From Typhlomys cinereus (Eukaryota > Chordata > Mammalia > Rodentia > Platacanthomyidae): a stretch of 64,000 nt of DNA. The stretch is from contig JALPQD010000514.1 of assembly GCA_023101885.1 (NCBI GenBank), positions 93,602 to 157,601 on the forward strand. The letters run 5' to 3'. The translations under genes were made by a program, and so were the position numbers. The notes below the pieces were generated by a model that was not told where the DNA came from, made no database searches, and saw nothing but the letters and a program-made list of their open reading frames with translations. Below, one piece after another: positions 1-14,500 of this stretch (position 1 is the stretch's first letter; each line of letters starts with the position of its first letter).

Positions 1-957
1 CCCTGCTCAACTTTCCTTCTTCTGTACTATGCTTTTCCACAGACTTGGCTCGACTCCTTGTCTGTGAATGAACTGAAAGCACTGAGTGACTCCCCGGCCC
101 TGAGGACAGTAAAATGAATTCCTCTATCCTTTGGAACATCAGCAAACACACCAGATAGGATGGGACAAGCAGAGGCAAAACGGCATTGGCTCCATGAAGT
201 CATGTGACTCCTTGCCCTGCACATAGCACTTCCTACGGAACCCAGTGCGCATGGGAATGGGTATCCAGCAGCAGCTCACCACTGTGTGGCTCCAGAGCAC
301 CTGACATCCAGCTAGTGGCTTCCACGTCTGAAGCCCAAGACTGGACAAAGCTCCAGCTCTGCCCCCTAACCTGGTTAATCTGAGATCCTCGTTTCTTTAG
401 CTCATTCAGCAAATACTCCACAGGCCTCCAGCTCCTACTACTGAGGAGGTGTGGGGGTGCCCACCTGAGGCTACGGAACAATTGAGATTTGGCAAATTCC
501 CAGAGCAAATACATTTAACAACTCTCACTGGAGATGGATCAGGAGACAGCCAAATCTAAAACAGGAAAAAGCATTTTCCAGGAGCTAAGACAAATATTTG
601 GTTAAACAAGTAAGAGAAAAAAAATAGGGATAACAAGAGTGACACTTTGATAAAAATTATTAAGTCAACCAGAACACAGACAACTTAACCCAGCTAGTAA
701 AGAATGTGCCCCTTAATGGTAATCCCCCACTTTTCCCAGTACACCAGGCCCCATACACTGGGTCCATCTCTCCTCAGTAATTTCTGAGTCACTCTACTCC
801 CGCTGCATCTGGCGCTAATAAACAGATCAAAATTGGAGGCCTGGGTGGACAATATTTCCTAAGACCAGGACAAGGTGGTTCAGAGTTGCGGCACTGGAAT
901 AATTATTTATAATCACCAATTAAAGACGGAAGTAAGACCGTGGACCAGGAACCTTAC
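1..957 (-). other. RSU1: RSU1 intron, incomplete (leaves the window)
   Basis: Intron downstream of the last visible coding exon; the GTAAGG donor starts at 957. The intron follows the first base of a Gly codon (phase 1). I see no exon, clear SINE or long simple repeat here. Confidence 0.8.
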
Positions 958-1072
958 CTAGTTCTGGGGGCAGAACCGTCAGGCGGTTCCCCTGAATGTG
1001 TAGCTCCTTAAGCTGGGTCAGCTCCCCGATTTCCTTAGGCAGCGATATCAGGTCGTTATCTCTGAGGCTGAG
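958..1072 (-). CDS. RSU1: RSU1 coding exon, LRR (LSLRDNDL to LPPELG)
   Basis: 115 bases. Acceptor CTTTAG before 1072, donor G|GTAAGG after 958. Translates from 1072 as [18 protein letters not shown], then [20 protein letters not shown] plus the first base of Gly. It holds the second half of one LRR and a complete further LRR ([15 protein letters not shown]). It enters in phase 0, matching the phase-0 end of the exon at 1338. This is the last RSU1 exon in the window. Confidence 0.97.
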
Positions 1073-4000
1073 CTAAAGATATGGGAACAAGGAGGTGTCA
1101 AAACAAGTTCTCATGAAGAGACACCCAACACCCCATCTCTCCCAACACCCTCTCTTCCTCTGAGGCTCCATCTTCAATTCATTTACAAGTGTCTGTAACT
1201 AAACAAGAAACAGAAGCAGGGGCAGTGGCTCATGCTTGCGAAACAAAGCTCACGCCAGCTCAAATTGACTCGATTCTACTCCTACAGGGACTGTAGAAGT
1301 GAATTGATTTTTCTAAGAATTTAGATAAATTACTTACTATCTGCAACTTTGTGAGCTTCCCAATATCTGGCGGCAGGATTTCAAAATCGTTGTCACTTAG
1401 ATAGAGTGCACGTAGGGTGGCTGCAAATTAAACAGCAATATATAAACAGGGTGGCATGGGACCCAACCACTTGAGGTCTGATCGATACAAGGGAGTCAGC
1501 TTTGATTAATAACCCCGGCTTGGTGAGGAGCCTGTGACATACCTCGAGCTCGCTGTAATAACAAGTGGGTCAAACTTAGATTTACTGTTTGATTGTGTGG
1601 CTGGTATGTCCAGGAAAGCATCTATATCCAAGAGGACTGACACAATTAACAACTGTGTGAACCCCCCCCCCCGGAGCTCTGGGCACAGTATCAATACATT
1701 TTTTTTCCAGGAAAGATAGCTGTTTCTCTCTATTTCTTCTGATTCGCATATATCATGCCATTTGCTTCTCAGGTAAAATAAAGAGAACTGCTGTACCATT
1801 CATATCACTATCCAGAGCAAAATGGTTCTTTCATTAAAAAAAAAACTGTCTACAAGAATCTAATTACATTCTAACACCTTAAATTTTGACAGAAGTCTAT
1901 ATTAACCCATGTAATTCAACAACAGACATTTTCTTTGTGGCCCAAGAAAACACCTTGGATTTGGTTTCATGTGTTTGAGAGAGTCTAGGAAAAGCTGTAG
2001 GTAGGAGATGAAAAAAATGAAGGTTTAGAGGCCAAATCGGAAGAGTTAAGACTCTTTTCTAGTCTGGGCAAAATAGTGCACACCACAGCCCCAGCACTTA
2101 GAAGGCAGAGGTAGAAGGTCAAGCTCAAGGTTACATTTGAGGTCAAGTTAGGCTACATAGTGAGATGCTGTTGAAAGGAAGGGGAGAAAAAGAAGGGGAG
2201 ATAAAAGTGAGGAAGGAAGTAAAGGAGGTAGGAAATGAGAAAGGGAGGGAGAGAATCAGAGGAAGGAAGCAAGGAAGGAAGGAAGGAAGGAAGGAAGGAA
2301 GGAAGGAAGGAAGGAAGGAAGGAAGGAAGGAAGGAAGGAAGGAAGGAAGGAAGGAAATAGAAAGAATAAATGAATTTCTTAATGACATGAATATTAGTTG
2401 TTTAGAAGAATATAGAATCTTATTTGAGGGATGCAACTTTTTCCTAAATACTTTATCAGTTGCTAGGAAATCAGTTATTCCTGATTTTTAGAAGTGCCTG
2501 CTGCTAGAAATTAATAAAAATAATACTAGATGGCCATCTGTGACAACGTCTCAATGTTTGCACACTACACAAAGCACTCTATGCCCTGGAGAGTTCTTTT
2601 CAAGAGACTTTTAGGACAAAAATCCTGTCTGGACATTTAAAAAACTCTGTTGGCTGCTTATTAATGGATACTTTTATAAGTAACTGTCTGGAATATCTTT
2701 GGGAAAACATTTTACAAAGAATTAGCAGCAACAAGGGAAAGCTTTTTCTTTGGCACACTCTTTAAAAAGAAAATCAAATTTCTTAGCTGAACATGAGGTT
2801 TGATCTCTTATAGGTACAAAATCTCTCTTAGAAAGTTAATCTGACATTACTAAATCCACTTCTGCTCAGTCGCATCAGGTAACTATATATCAAATATAAA
2901 TACTGCTGAACTATGAAAGAATATTCAAAAGGACTCTGAAAGAAAAAAAAGATAAATCTAATAATTTCTCTTAAGAGTTTGGGCACTGGCAAATAAATTT
3001 TCACTCTTAGAACACAAAGTACCATGTTAAAGAGATTTATAGAATTAAAAAAAGTTTCTTACTAAGGTAGAAGAAGTTTCCAGGAAGAGAATGTTCGTTC
3101 AAGTTGTTGTAAGTCAAGTCGAGGACCTCAAGAGCTGGGAGAGAGCCAAATCCTCGCGGCAGAGTGTTCAGCCTGTTCATGCTACAGTTTGGAGCAGAAG
3201 GGACGAGTCACATACAAGGTCCGGATCCACACAGAACACTGAATACTCACCCTGAGCAGCCAGGTTAATGGACCAAACACTTCAAAGAAAGTCATTAGTC
3301 TGCATTCATTCTATGTTATTTGATTGCTTTTTCATTTCCATTCATTTATATACTTTAATTTACAGGATGAACTACAATAGTAATTGTATAAATATGACAC
3401 TTCGATATATGCAGACAATGGGGAGTAGCCAAAGTAATCTTTCTAATATATACAAAATGTCACATTGTGTGCATGTGCATGGTGAGAACATACACATGCA
3501 CACACACACACACTCTCAACAATTTTTAAATATACCAATATGGTTATTAACTCTAGTCACCATGGTACATAACAGATCTCTTGAACATACTCATAAATAA
3601 CTAACTGAAAGTTTCTGTTCTTTTACTAACATTTTTCCCATACACCACCTGCCTTCTGCTAACACTTTACTCTGCCTCTCTGACATCAACTGTTTACCCC
3701 TCATATGTAAGTGAGAAGGTGCAATATTTGCTTTTGTCTAATAATTTAGGCGTCTAAATAATAATAACCTAAACTTGGGAACACATGAAAAATTTCATTT
3801 GTCATTTTTTTCCAGTAGTAAAATTCAAATGCCACTTTATAACAAGCCTGAACTATCATAAAATAGCTGTCTAGATAAAACCTGCTTCTGAATGTAAAGA
3901 TATTACCTCAAGAGATATACTCTAAGGATTACACTTTGGGAAACTTTTTATTTGATTTTACTCATTTATTCTTTTGAATGGGAGAAAAAATTAATTCTTT

Positions 4001-7000
4001 ATTCTATAAATACTAATATTCAATGTTCTCTCCAATTAGAAGGTTTTGCAGGGCCTGGGCAGAGAGAGAAATGAGCTGTTTTTAGGTTTGAAAGGTAGTT
4101 GAGAAAGTTTTAGAAACTAGATGAACATGATGGGAAAATACCACTAGTGAACTGTACATAAGAAATGTTTAAGATGGTAAATTGGATGGATTTTATATGT
4201 GTGTCTCCAATCTAAGGGAATTTTTTATATTGCTTTTATTCTTCACATTCCTTGTTTTTCTTAATGAAATTCCCCTTGAGAATACTTAAGTCAATTAAAA
4301 AAAAAAACTTCAATGTAAGTTGACAGATGTTGAAGAGTAGGAAGGATCATGATGCTAAAGATCATTCCAGTCATTAATCATCTTCACAATAGACTCCTGT
4401 GCACATCTACTAACTATGCCTTGAGAAATGACTGCAGTAGAGAAACCCAAAGAAAAAAGCAGATTTACATCCCCAGGTAGACAAAGCCCACGACAAAGGC
4501 AAAGGTCTTCCTAAATGCTCACTTTCAGGATGATGTGTCAGATTTCCTGTGATTCGCAATGTACGACAAGCATTTCACTTGGTTCATGAACTACAAAAGT
4601 TCCAAGATGAACTCCAGCAACACACTAGGTTGACAATTAGCCAACTAGGTTGACAATTAGCCAGGAGAGTTGATGTGGTGCTCTGCACTGAAGGCATCCC
4701 AGAGACTGTAACTATGTCATCAAGGAACCTTCCCAGTTTCATTTCTTGGAAAACAACTGCATGATGCACTGTGTTGAAAGAATTAAGAACACAACAGAAC
4801 TTCTTTTTATACAGTGGCCTAGAATTCTTTTAGGTCTTCACATCATTATATTAAACAGCAAGTGCTCAGTTCCAGCTAAGTGTGTCCTTTGAAGCATGGA
4901 TGCATGTTTCCAAACTGTTCTGCTTATAGTCTCTCAACTGTCTATGATCATAGCGCCTGCTTGTTCTAAGGAGTTCTTTATAGTCCTCTACAAGCCCTAC
5001 CCTTGCCTTAATGTGCACGTATAGTTAGTTCTTCATATTATCTAAGAATAGAAACCCCTTAGTGGAACCCATCTCAATTCCTTTCCAAAGGAACGTTTAA
5101 ACAACAACCTCACGTAAGGAGCTATAAAACTAAACACTGAAGGTACTACATAAATGGACAATATGAGAGTCAAAAATATAGAAGGCACCTGAAAGACCAA
5201 GAATGCAACTCAGACACATGCAGCAAGTGGACCACTCTGTCCTGTGGCACCTCGGAGTCACCTTAACAAACCCTGAGCTCATTCAGCTCTCAATACTATT
5301 TCAGCTGAGCAGTACAGAAATTGAGATCTCGTCCTGGCCTGTCAATTTTCCCTTGTGAGTATTCTTGAAATGAAATCCCTGTGCCCCCCCACCCCCCGTC
5401 ACTGTCCTAGAGCATGTGGGACGCCAAGGCAAGTAGCTTTCTCTCTGGCCTCCTGGAAGCCTCCAACCCTTTCTACACGGCGCTTTCACATCAGACCCGA
5501 CTACAGTCCCATGACGCAGCTGGCCAGGATTAAGGCAGAGCTCTAATCCAGTCAGCAGCTCCTGGGTATTCCTGACTACCAACTCCCTGACATCTGTGGC
5601 ATCAGCTTGTTTACAAATGGTCTCTCCAAGCAATGTGAGCCCCATCAGGGCTGGGTGGCCAGGACCCAGAATAGCAGCAGGTTCCCAGCTTGGAATTCAG
5701 CCCCACTGCATTGAGAATGGAGCAGAAATCTCACCCCCCTCCCCAGACCACACCCAATTCACACTTTACTACACACATCTTCTTCTGACTACTAAGTCAG
5801 ACACACATTCACATACATTGTGAGGGCCTCAGCGCTGGCCCTAGGAGGTGCTCTTGAGAGCATCTTTGTAGGTTCCTGCGCGCCCACCTCTGTTCCCACT
5901 GCTGTTCTGTCACCTACAACACAATGTGATTCCCACTGGGCCATTTACAGCAGCCCCTGTCCCCGCTGAAGGTCCACACCAAAATACTCCCTATTGATCT
6001 ATTGGCAACCATAGCACAGAATAAGGAAATAAATGGAAAAGAAACTAATGATGATGACAGTAACAGCTAATGTGGTACATTGCTTACCATGTACCAGGCC
6101 AAATTTCTAATTAGGTACAATATTGAAACCTTCTGTTATATAGAAATAGTTGTCTAACATGTTATACACATGTATCTATATATAATCCATCTATCATTAT
6201 ACATATATAACTCATATTACAAGTGAAAAAAAATTAACAATGGAAATCCATAATTATCTAATTTGCATGCTAATTTGTCACAGGGCTTAATCTTCCACAC
6301 CAAAGCCTGAATGTGCAAACCTTGCAGGTGGGATCCAGAGTGCAAATGAGCAAGGGTAACCTCTCTGCAAGGGAGGCCGCTCCGCCTTCAACTCCACTTC
6401 CTGCCACCCATTAAGAAACAAAAGCTCAAAGAGCTCCCAGAGCCAGTCTCTCAGCCAGGCGAGCCTGGAAGGAAGGTGTCTAACCAAACTCCCCATGGAA
6501 AAAAACAGTCCAACACACACCTAGAGGACTTTCTTTGAAATTTAGAAATCCCTGCCCAGTTTCTCTACTTCCTGTAGCCCGTTAATGCAGCTGCCTCATT
6601 TAGTGGCTAGGATTGCATTACTTTGCGTGGGGAATGGAGCATGAGTGGGCAGTTTTATGTAACAGGGCAATGAAGATGGAATCCAAAGCCAAAGTTCAGC
6701 TTGGCATCTATGAGCTCAGATGGGCACAAATCAACAGAAGTCTCCCACCACTCAGGCACCGACTTCAGGGGTAATGGGGAGCAAGTTGCTAAGACCTCAG
6801 GAAGAGTTAAGCTGCCTCACTGTGAGATGAAAGCCTGCCCTCTCCACCCCTCAAACGCAGAGGGGTTCAAATGCTGCCTGGCAATACATGAATGCAAGGT
6901 GCCATTACATCATTCACTGCCGCTGGCCTAGTTCTGCAATCTCATTTGAATCAACACCCCTCTCTTCACCTGGGCCTGAAGACGCAGAAGAAAGGCAAGG

Positions 7001-8544
7001 ATTTGTAAAGCTTCAGGAAGGGCTGGTACATGGAAGGAGACCCTTTGTCATTCTGCTTTGTTTTTCAGCTTATGTACACGTGAGGAAGTACATGCACGTA
7101 TGTGTGCATGCACACAGGCTCGCATGTGTAGACACAAGTGTGCATGCTATGCAGATGCATGTATGTAGATATGCCTATGTAGGCCCAAAGTTGACACTGG
7201 GTTTCTGCTTTGATTCCCCCACTTTCAGTATGAAGGCAGGGTCTTTCAGGTGGACCCAGACTCACTGATGGCTAGGCTAGCCGATCCCTTTCCCAAGATC
7301 CCCTGCCTTTACTTCCTATGTACTAGAATTACAGGATAACTATGCTTGTCTGGTTTCTATATGGGTTCTTGGGATCAAACTCTGGTCCTCACACTTATGC
7401 TGAAAGAGCTTCATCCTTTGAGCCATCTCCCCAGCACCATGAGGGTACTTTATAAAACTACACCTACTTAATACAAAAAGGAAAAAAGTCCAGCCATATT
7501 ATAGCTTATCTGAACAGTTAATGCTATGCAAGTAAGTCCCTTCTTGGTCAATTAAAATAAAATTTAATTGGAAACAAAATACAGTAAAAAATAATAATAA
7601 ATAAAACCTCCATATTGCACCAACAATTAGCTTCTCAATTAGTTCTCAAACAGATATGCACTAATGGAGGCCATTGAAAGGAAATATTAAAACAATAAAA
7701 CTTCCTTTAAAACCGAAAAGCATAAAAAGAAATGAGTGGTCCACTTCTGTCTCGCCCACAGCCTGCCCTCGGCTGGGCCTCTCCGCCTGGCCTTCCTTTC
7801 CTTCACCCATGGGTACTCACCCAAGGTTCAGGTGCTTGAGCTTCTGAAGGCTGCTGATCTGCGTGGGCAGCTCCTCAATCTGGTTATTGAAGAAGTTCAG
7901 CACTTCCAGGTTCTTCAGTTCTGCTACGTTTGGGGGCACGGCTACAGGAACAAAACAGCTGAGTATGAATTCGGATTGCACAGGGAGGCGGGCAGGATGC
8001 TTTCCTTCCAGACCACAGTAAGCCCCGACTCCGAAGTAAGTATCCAGATGGATATCACATGGAGGTCTGACTTGTAGTTTGTAAGTTGATTTGTTTTCTA
8101 GGGCAGTAACTCACCACCAAGTGGGAGCACCTCTTTCCTATGATTAGCCCAAGTGACCCACTGTGGTCTGTTTCAGATGGACAGTTTAGAAGACAGAAGC
8201 AGGAACAAAGGACAAAAAACGAACCCCCCCCCCACCAAAAACAGCCTCAAAGCAAAAAGTCCAAGGTGCATGCACATTCCAGGGATAAATGTCTAATGGC
8301 TACGATTTTTTCTTCCTTTCAGTTTCCTGAATCTACAGCAGAGGAAAGACAGCTAGGTCAAACCCTTCCTAAGGGTACATTCAAAACTTTTTAAATATTC
8401 CCCGATCTGAAGAATTGTCCCCCCTTAATGTCATATTCACACAATCATAGTTTAAGATCAATTTCATATTGAAAATATTCACTTTGCTTGATTTTGGCCT
8501 CTAGAGCAATGTACTTTAATCAATACATGTGTGCTTGTGTGTGC

Positions 8545-8584
<40 letters not shown>

Positions 8585-11500
8585 GTCAAATCAGCAACTG
8601 ATCAATACACTGTTATTACATTGAAATTCAAAGAGCCAACTGAGTAGCATGACATGAACAGGGAGGGATGTGCAGATCATGGGTAAAGGTACTTCAATAC
8701 CAAGGGCCTCCTTACCCATCACCTATACCTGGGAATGCGAATTGGAAACCAGATATATTGTTGTCTTGAAAATGCACATGTGCTTAGTTACCAGCCATAC
8801 CTGGGGCATGGTCACAGAGACCAACATGTCTAGGGTGAGATCAGGACGCCAGGATCACTAGCTGCATGCTGGCCTTTCAAACAGAAGTGAAATGCAACTC
8901 CAGCAAGACCATCTAAGTCACCTGTGGGTCTGATTTATTAACAACTAAATCTTATCTTTAAATTTAATCAACCACAGATCAAAAATATTTGGGGAAACAT
9001 ACATAGGTATTTCCTTGTGACTGCTATTTACACAATGTGTCAATTTGACAGTTGAGAATTTGAGCTCTGGGCATATTTGTAGAAAATTGGTAGTTCAGTT
9101 AAGCCCAGAGTGAACCAGAGATTGTCTAGTTGATGGGGAAGGAAGGCCCAGCCCCATAGTGGATGAGATTAGTCCCTGGGTAGGTGCATAAAATGGAGGG
9201 AACTGTTTGAGAAAGTGAGCATCCTTTCTGTACATGGTCAAACATGCTGGTCTGGCAAGTAAAGATTGTCCCTCTCTCAGCCATTACTGTGGCCAGTTCC
9301 TTCAGCCCTTGGTGTTGGTGTGGGCTCTCCTGCCAAGCTGGACACACAACTATAACAGGAATTGTAAGAGAAAATCAAATCTCTTGTTCCCTTAAGCTGT
9401 TTTACTAGGACATTATCAACAACCATGCAGAGCAACTGCCACACAGTGCAATACAGCAACTATTACATTTACACAGCATTTGCATTGTGTTAGGTATTAT
9501 AAGTAAAGTGGTAATGAATTAAAGTATATGGATGGTGTGCCTAGGTTATATGCAAATGAGGAACTGACCATTCAAGGGATCCTGTCACCAGCCACCCAGT
9601 GTTGCTGAGGAGTGATGGCCCTCTCTAAGTGAGTAGAAAAATAAATAAAACAAAACATACTTTCAAGAGATCGCCAATTTACCTATTCTATTTGCTATTA
9701 AAATTCTATATAAAACATATGTTGTGTGACTTGCTCATGATCTATGTGCATTCTCATATCAAACTGTTCAGGTTAATAAAGACACTGACTTGGGCTTGAT
9801 GCAAGTGGAGCATGGGATGCAGCACAGTTTGCTTCCCATCTTGCCAGCTCTCTCCTTCCCTTATGCCCCTGAAGAAAAGGAGGGTGCTAACCTGTCGTCT
9901 CTGGGCCAAGCCTAAACTCAAAATCAGAAGCACCTGTGCTCATAGCACCTTTGCAAAGGTATATGGAAATCCCAAGCATACATCAGGCATATTGAAGGAA
10001 ACAGCCATTCCAAGAACACTAGTTGGTAGCTCCCAGGGGGACAGACAACACAGGTACACTGTTTGCTTGGTCTCAAGGTCATGTCATTTTCAACACTGAG
10101 AAATATCTAAAGTATCAATGCCCTGATTTCTTGTAGAAGGAAGGCTCAGGATACAGAAAACAGAAATGGTTTCATTGGAAGGGACTGTGAAGAACAGAAG
10201 TGGTCTGCTCTGAGCCCTTTCCATGGGTGGGGGCAATGGTTCTTGCATTAACTCCTTAAATGACTGAAAAGAAAAGGACCAATTTTTGCAGAATAGGCTG
10301 GCTCTCGGGGAAATCATCCTAGAATGGCTTCATGGATACTCGTGACCCCAGCCTACACAATGAGGTTGAAAAGTCCACTTGGGGTCTTCATACTTTTGTG
10401 CGAATGAGCAGTTTTCTCTTTCCATAAGCAAGTACCAAGAAGGTCGGCAGAATGTACCTCTGGGGTCGCCAGTTCCTTCCCCCGACCACAGTGGGGAAAA
10501 TGCAGTTGCTGAGACCCAACCCTTTCCCCTTCACCCTGCAGCTGCCACCAGGCCTCCTCTGGCCATGCTGATGTGATTAGCTTGGAGAGCAATAAAGAAA
10601 GTTAGCGAAAGCCCGAGAAAAGGATGATCTCAATTTAGCCACAAACCAAGAATAATGCGGCCAGAATTACTACCGCCTCCCCAAACTTACTCTGCCAATG
10701 CAATTAAATGCTGGTCTGGAGGTATCGCCACTCTGACAGGATGAGAGATTATTTCACTCTCCTTGCTAAATCGGTCCAATTTAAAACCACCAATTATGCT
10801 AAATGTGATTTAGGACTCTGTTTTGTGGACACAAACAATAACCCCACATTCAATTTACCCAACTTCTCCCAGCCTTTGTGTGTACGTGAGGATTTTTTTT
10901 TTTCTCTTAAGACTCCATTCACATTGAAGGGTGAAAAAATTACATAACTAATATTTCTCCCTAAACTGCAGATTTTTGTTTTTTACCCAGTCATAGTAAA
11001 AATCAAAAGATGAAACCATTCAGACTTCTTTGGGTGGGAGTCCCTGCATCCAACCAATATACATATATTCATCTTGCACACAGCACCATGTCCTTCACTG
11101 TTAGCCTGGTGATGCTTTGTGAGTAAAGTAAGAAAGCCACGCTATGGAGAGGTAGTCACAAAAGAAGGATTGTCGGGGGGGGGGGGGAGGAGACGGTGTA
11201 CCTGATAAGTTTCTATGAACGGAAATAAAAAATAAAAAATTGAAAAGAATTTTAAAAAAAGGATTGTCTGAGTCAAAGGTGAAACAGGGCTCATGCTTGG
11301 AAAGACAGCTAATCTCAACCAAACCATCCACTACAGTAAAAAGGGAACCATGCACAGTTTGTAACTACTGTATTATGTGCACATAGGGTACCAGCAATTC
11401 CAGTTATTATAAAAAATTGACTACAAAAATTCTCTGGCCAAAAACCTTCTCCTGGAATTTTTCAAGGCATTTATACAATACTAATATATTAGCAAGAAGA

Positions 11501-14500
11501 GGCATTTGAAAATAAAGAATTATGCATGGATTTCTTAGTATGGCTCCAAAACATTCCATGTCTATTGACCTCTCTGATGTCTGTCCTGCGCCCAACTGTT
11601 CCCACATGGTCTACACACAACTCAGAGCTGTGCACACATTAGTAATGGAAGAGTGCCATGGTGCCTGGACAAGCACACAGTAGGTGGGTTCTTACAAGGC
11701 TGTCTGGGACCCTTCTGACTCAGGCTTGTGACTTACCACGTGTCTCCATACTGAACCCCCAACCTCTCTGAGTCGCTCTTTCCCAAGTGTCAAATGATAA
11801 AGCTGGATCACAGGCATTTTAAATTCTCTTCCACTGCCTTTTAACATTTTATGAGTCTAACAAGAGATGGGTTATGAAAAACCAATGATAATAGATTTAA
11901 ATAATGCAACAACTCGGTTCCCAATTAGGATGCTCAACCATGTAGAACTCTGCTGGTAACAAAGAATTTAGTATCATTTTCTATCTCACCAATGACAGTT
12001 CTTTTAATTCTGAGAGTTTAGTTGCTAGGTCTGAGAGAAAGGTCCTAACCATTCTCAGGTGTTCCCAGACTCCTGAAGGTAACACTCTCTTCCAATCATA
12101 AGACTACTCATTTCTGGGGATCCTTTTAGCTCAGATAATTTGCTTGGAGCCTATTCTTGGGGTATTTTCTGAGGTTATCACAATTCAAACTAACAAACCA
12201 TCCTTCTCTTCCTTCAAGTCTTCTCAAATCAAAGAACTGAACATTGTTCTCTAGTCCTACTGAATTTTCATACTCTAACCAGACACTCAGCAATTTATTA
12301 GCACATCTGCCTGCCTCAAAGAATCTGGAAGGTTCTGTAAGAAGCCTCAAGTGCTTCGAAGGTCTCATGAACTTGCCTTTAAGAAGCGTCGTCAGAGCCA
12401 GCAGGGTGGTGCACACCATGATCCCAGCACCCAAGGGGCTAAGACAGGAGAACACAAGTTCAAGGCCTGACTGGGCCAGAGTGTGACCTCCAGGCCAGCC
12501 AGGAACACTCTGGTGGGCAGGAAGCCTCATACTATACCGCCCTCTCTCACCTCACCTCACAGACCAGAGCTCCAACTGCACGTAGCTCTACTCCTGAGCC
12601 ACATGACAACTCCTTCTAAGGCGATGTGGCTCTGATGTCATGTCGTAGTTAACAACAAACAGAAGTTCTAAGACCATGCGTATGGGGCATTCACAAAGTC
12701 AGTGCTGCTCTCGAGAATGACTATGTCCAACTAACCACCAAGCAGCTCCCAGCTGAAGCAGACTCAACACAAACTACTGGTCCAGCAGGAAGAGTTTCCC
12801 TTTTGGAGGAGTCTGTGCTGTCAATAAAATTAATAATTCTACAACTCACAGTTTATGTTAAAGCCTTCTCTGTAGTAGGGCTTTCCATCAGCCTACCTAC
12901 AACAAGGAAGCAGACACTCCTTACTGCAGCTGTTTAAAGCAGATTATTCAAAAGTAAATACAATTACAATTAGGTAACAACCTCCAATGCCCCCAGGGGA
13001 TATACCTAAAGCACTAGGTAACCCCATACAGCCAATGGCCCCTATGCTGGGCTTTTCCATCACTATAAAATGATCTACTAAGCCAAAGACTATGTGAGCT
13101 CATGGAAACACAGATGGGGCACCCTGGAATTTCTGACTTAGCACAGCAGGCATGACACCTGAGAGCCAGCATTTCCTGAAAGTTCTCCAAAGATGCCGAT
13201 GCTGCTCGTCTGGGAAACTGATTCTGATCTGGAGAGTATCGAACTCATCAGTGATCATCAGTGATATGAAGATCACTACTCTAATGACTGTTTATGTCCA
13301 TTACTCTACATGCTGCTGATGATGATAATGATTAATGGTGACAGCAAATAACAATCGCTCTTACCCAAATTAAGGTGTGCAGGGCTGGAGAGATGGCTCA
13401 GGCCTTTGCCTTGAAAACAAAAGGGTCTGATCCCATGTAAAAATGTGAGACAAAAATGGCAGCAGCCTGTACTTCTGGCCCTGGCAGATGGAACCTGGGA
13501 AACCCCATAGCAAAGCAATAAGGAGGTAGAGCAATCCAGAATTATTTCCAAAGTCACCTTTGGGTCTCCATAGACACATACAGTGCCCTCTTCTACACAT
13601 ACACACCTATATACACCTTACACATGCAAAAAAGAAAAAGAAAACAATGACTCGCATTGAGTCTGAGGACTGAAGAAAAATAACGAGCACAAAGCGCACT
13701 TGGGGCGAATCACCAGACCTGGATGTCACCACCAAGCCATTTCTAATTGACTCCTGCTCCCCACACAGATGTGCATGGTCACAGCAGTCATGGGTAGGAT
13801 GGATGATGCTCCAGAACAGAAAAGCCCTGAAGTTTCTAGTCATAGAGTAGCAAGCTCGTCATAAGTAAGTGACCGGGCAGGTCTGGTCAGGTGCTGTACC
13901 TTTGACTGCAGCGTGCTGAGTAATGGTGACAGTGCTTATAGACGGGTGTTGATGGGCGTGTTGATCCACAAGCTTTTTGAACAAAAGCATCTTGGTCCCC
14001 CGAGGCAAAGAAAGAAATCCTGAAGAATGACAGGCTCTGGGAACAGCAGGCTTCATGCAAAACATATGGATGGGAGTTGTGCCTGGGTGCAGCCCACGGA
14101 AGGGTGAGGGGGTCAAGCGTTGGTCTTTAGAGACATATGGTTAGCACCGACAACGGGTCCTCGGCAGCTTCAGAAGGGCAGTGAATAGATCAGGCACCGT
14201 GTGAACACCCACGCTGCCAGGAAGTCAGAGGCAGCTCGGAGCATGTGGCTTTCCATCAGCAGTGCAGCATGAGATCCGGAGCTGACCTCTGCCCACCCCT
14301 CCATCAAACTTCTGGGTGTGTGAATTACATTCTGCCCGACTACTTTTGCAAAAGCACCAAGAGCTGTTGTCAGCTTCAGCGACTACTGGGCTGAGACTGG
14401 GCTGCGACGCAAAACCCAGGAAACCCAGCCCTCGTGCATCTCTCAAGACAAGAGACTCGTGGTTCAGTCTTGGTGGGAAGTCATCGAGAGGGTGAGTGAC

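Larger units (their letters stand above)
1421..3062 (-). other. RSU1: RSU1 intron, 1.6 kb
   Basis: Phase-1 intron (after the first base of a Thr codon). It holds a B1-like fragment near 2060..2168 running straight into a purine-rich tract and (GGAA)n array at 2165..2355. The rest shows no recognisable feature. Confidence 0.85.
3182..7820 (-). other. RSU1: RSU1 intron, 4.6 kb
   Basis: Phase-2 intron with GTGAGT donor at 7820. It holds a short (CA)n near 3497..3515, a 20-bp tandem duplication at 4624..4663, a probable MIR near 6045..6135 and a minus-strand B2-superfamily SINE at 7065..7440. Otherwise it is AT-rich sequence without recognised content. Confidence 0.85.

Noticed and set aside
1..957. 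Remaining RSU1 exons (NLDLTGQ onwards)
   Set aside because: Searched on the minus strand for the conserved C-terminal part and found no match; these exons lie outside the window.
2143..2491. Lys/Glu/Gly/Arg and Ser/Phe/Leu/Pro repeat proteins
   Set aside because: Both are translations of the same (GGAA)n microsatellite.
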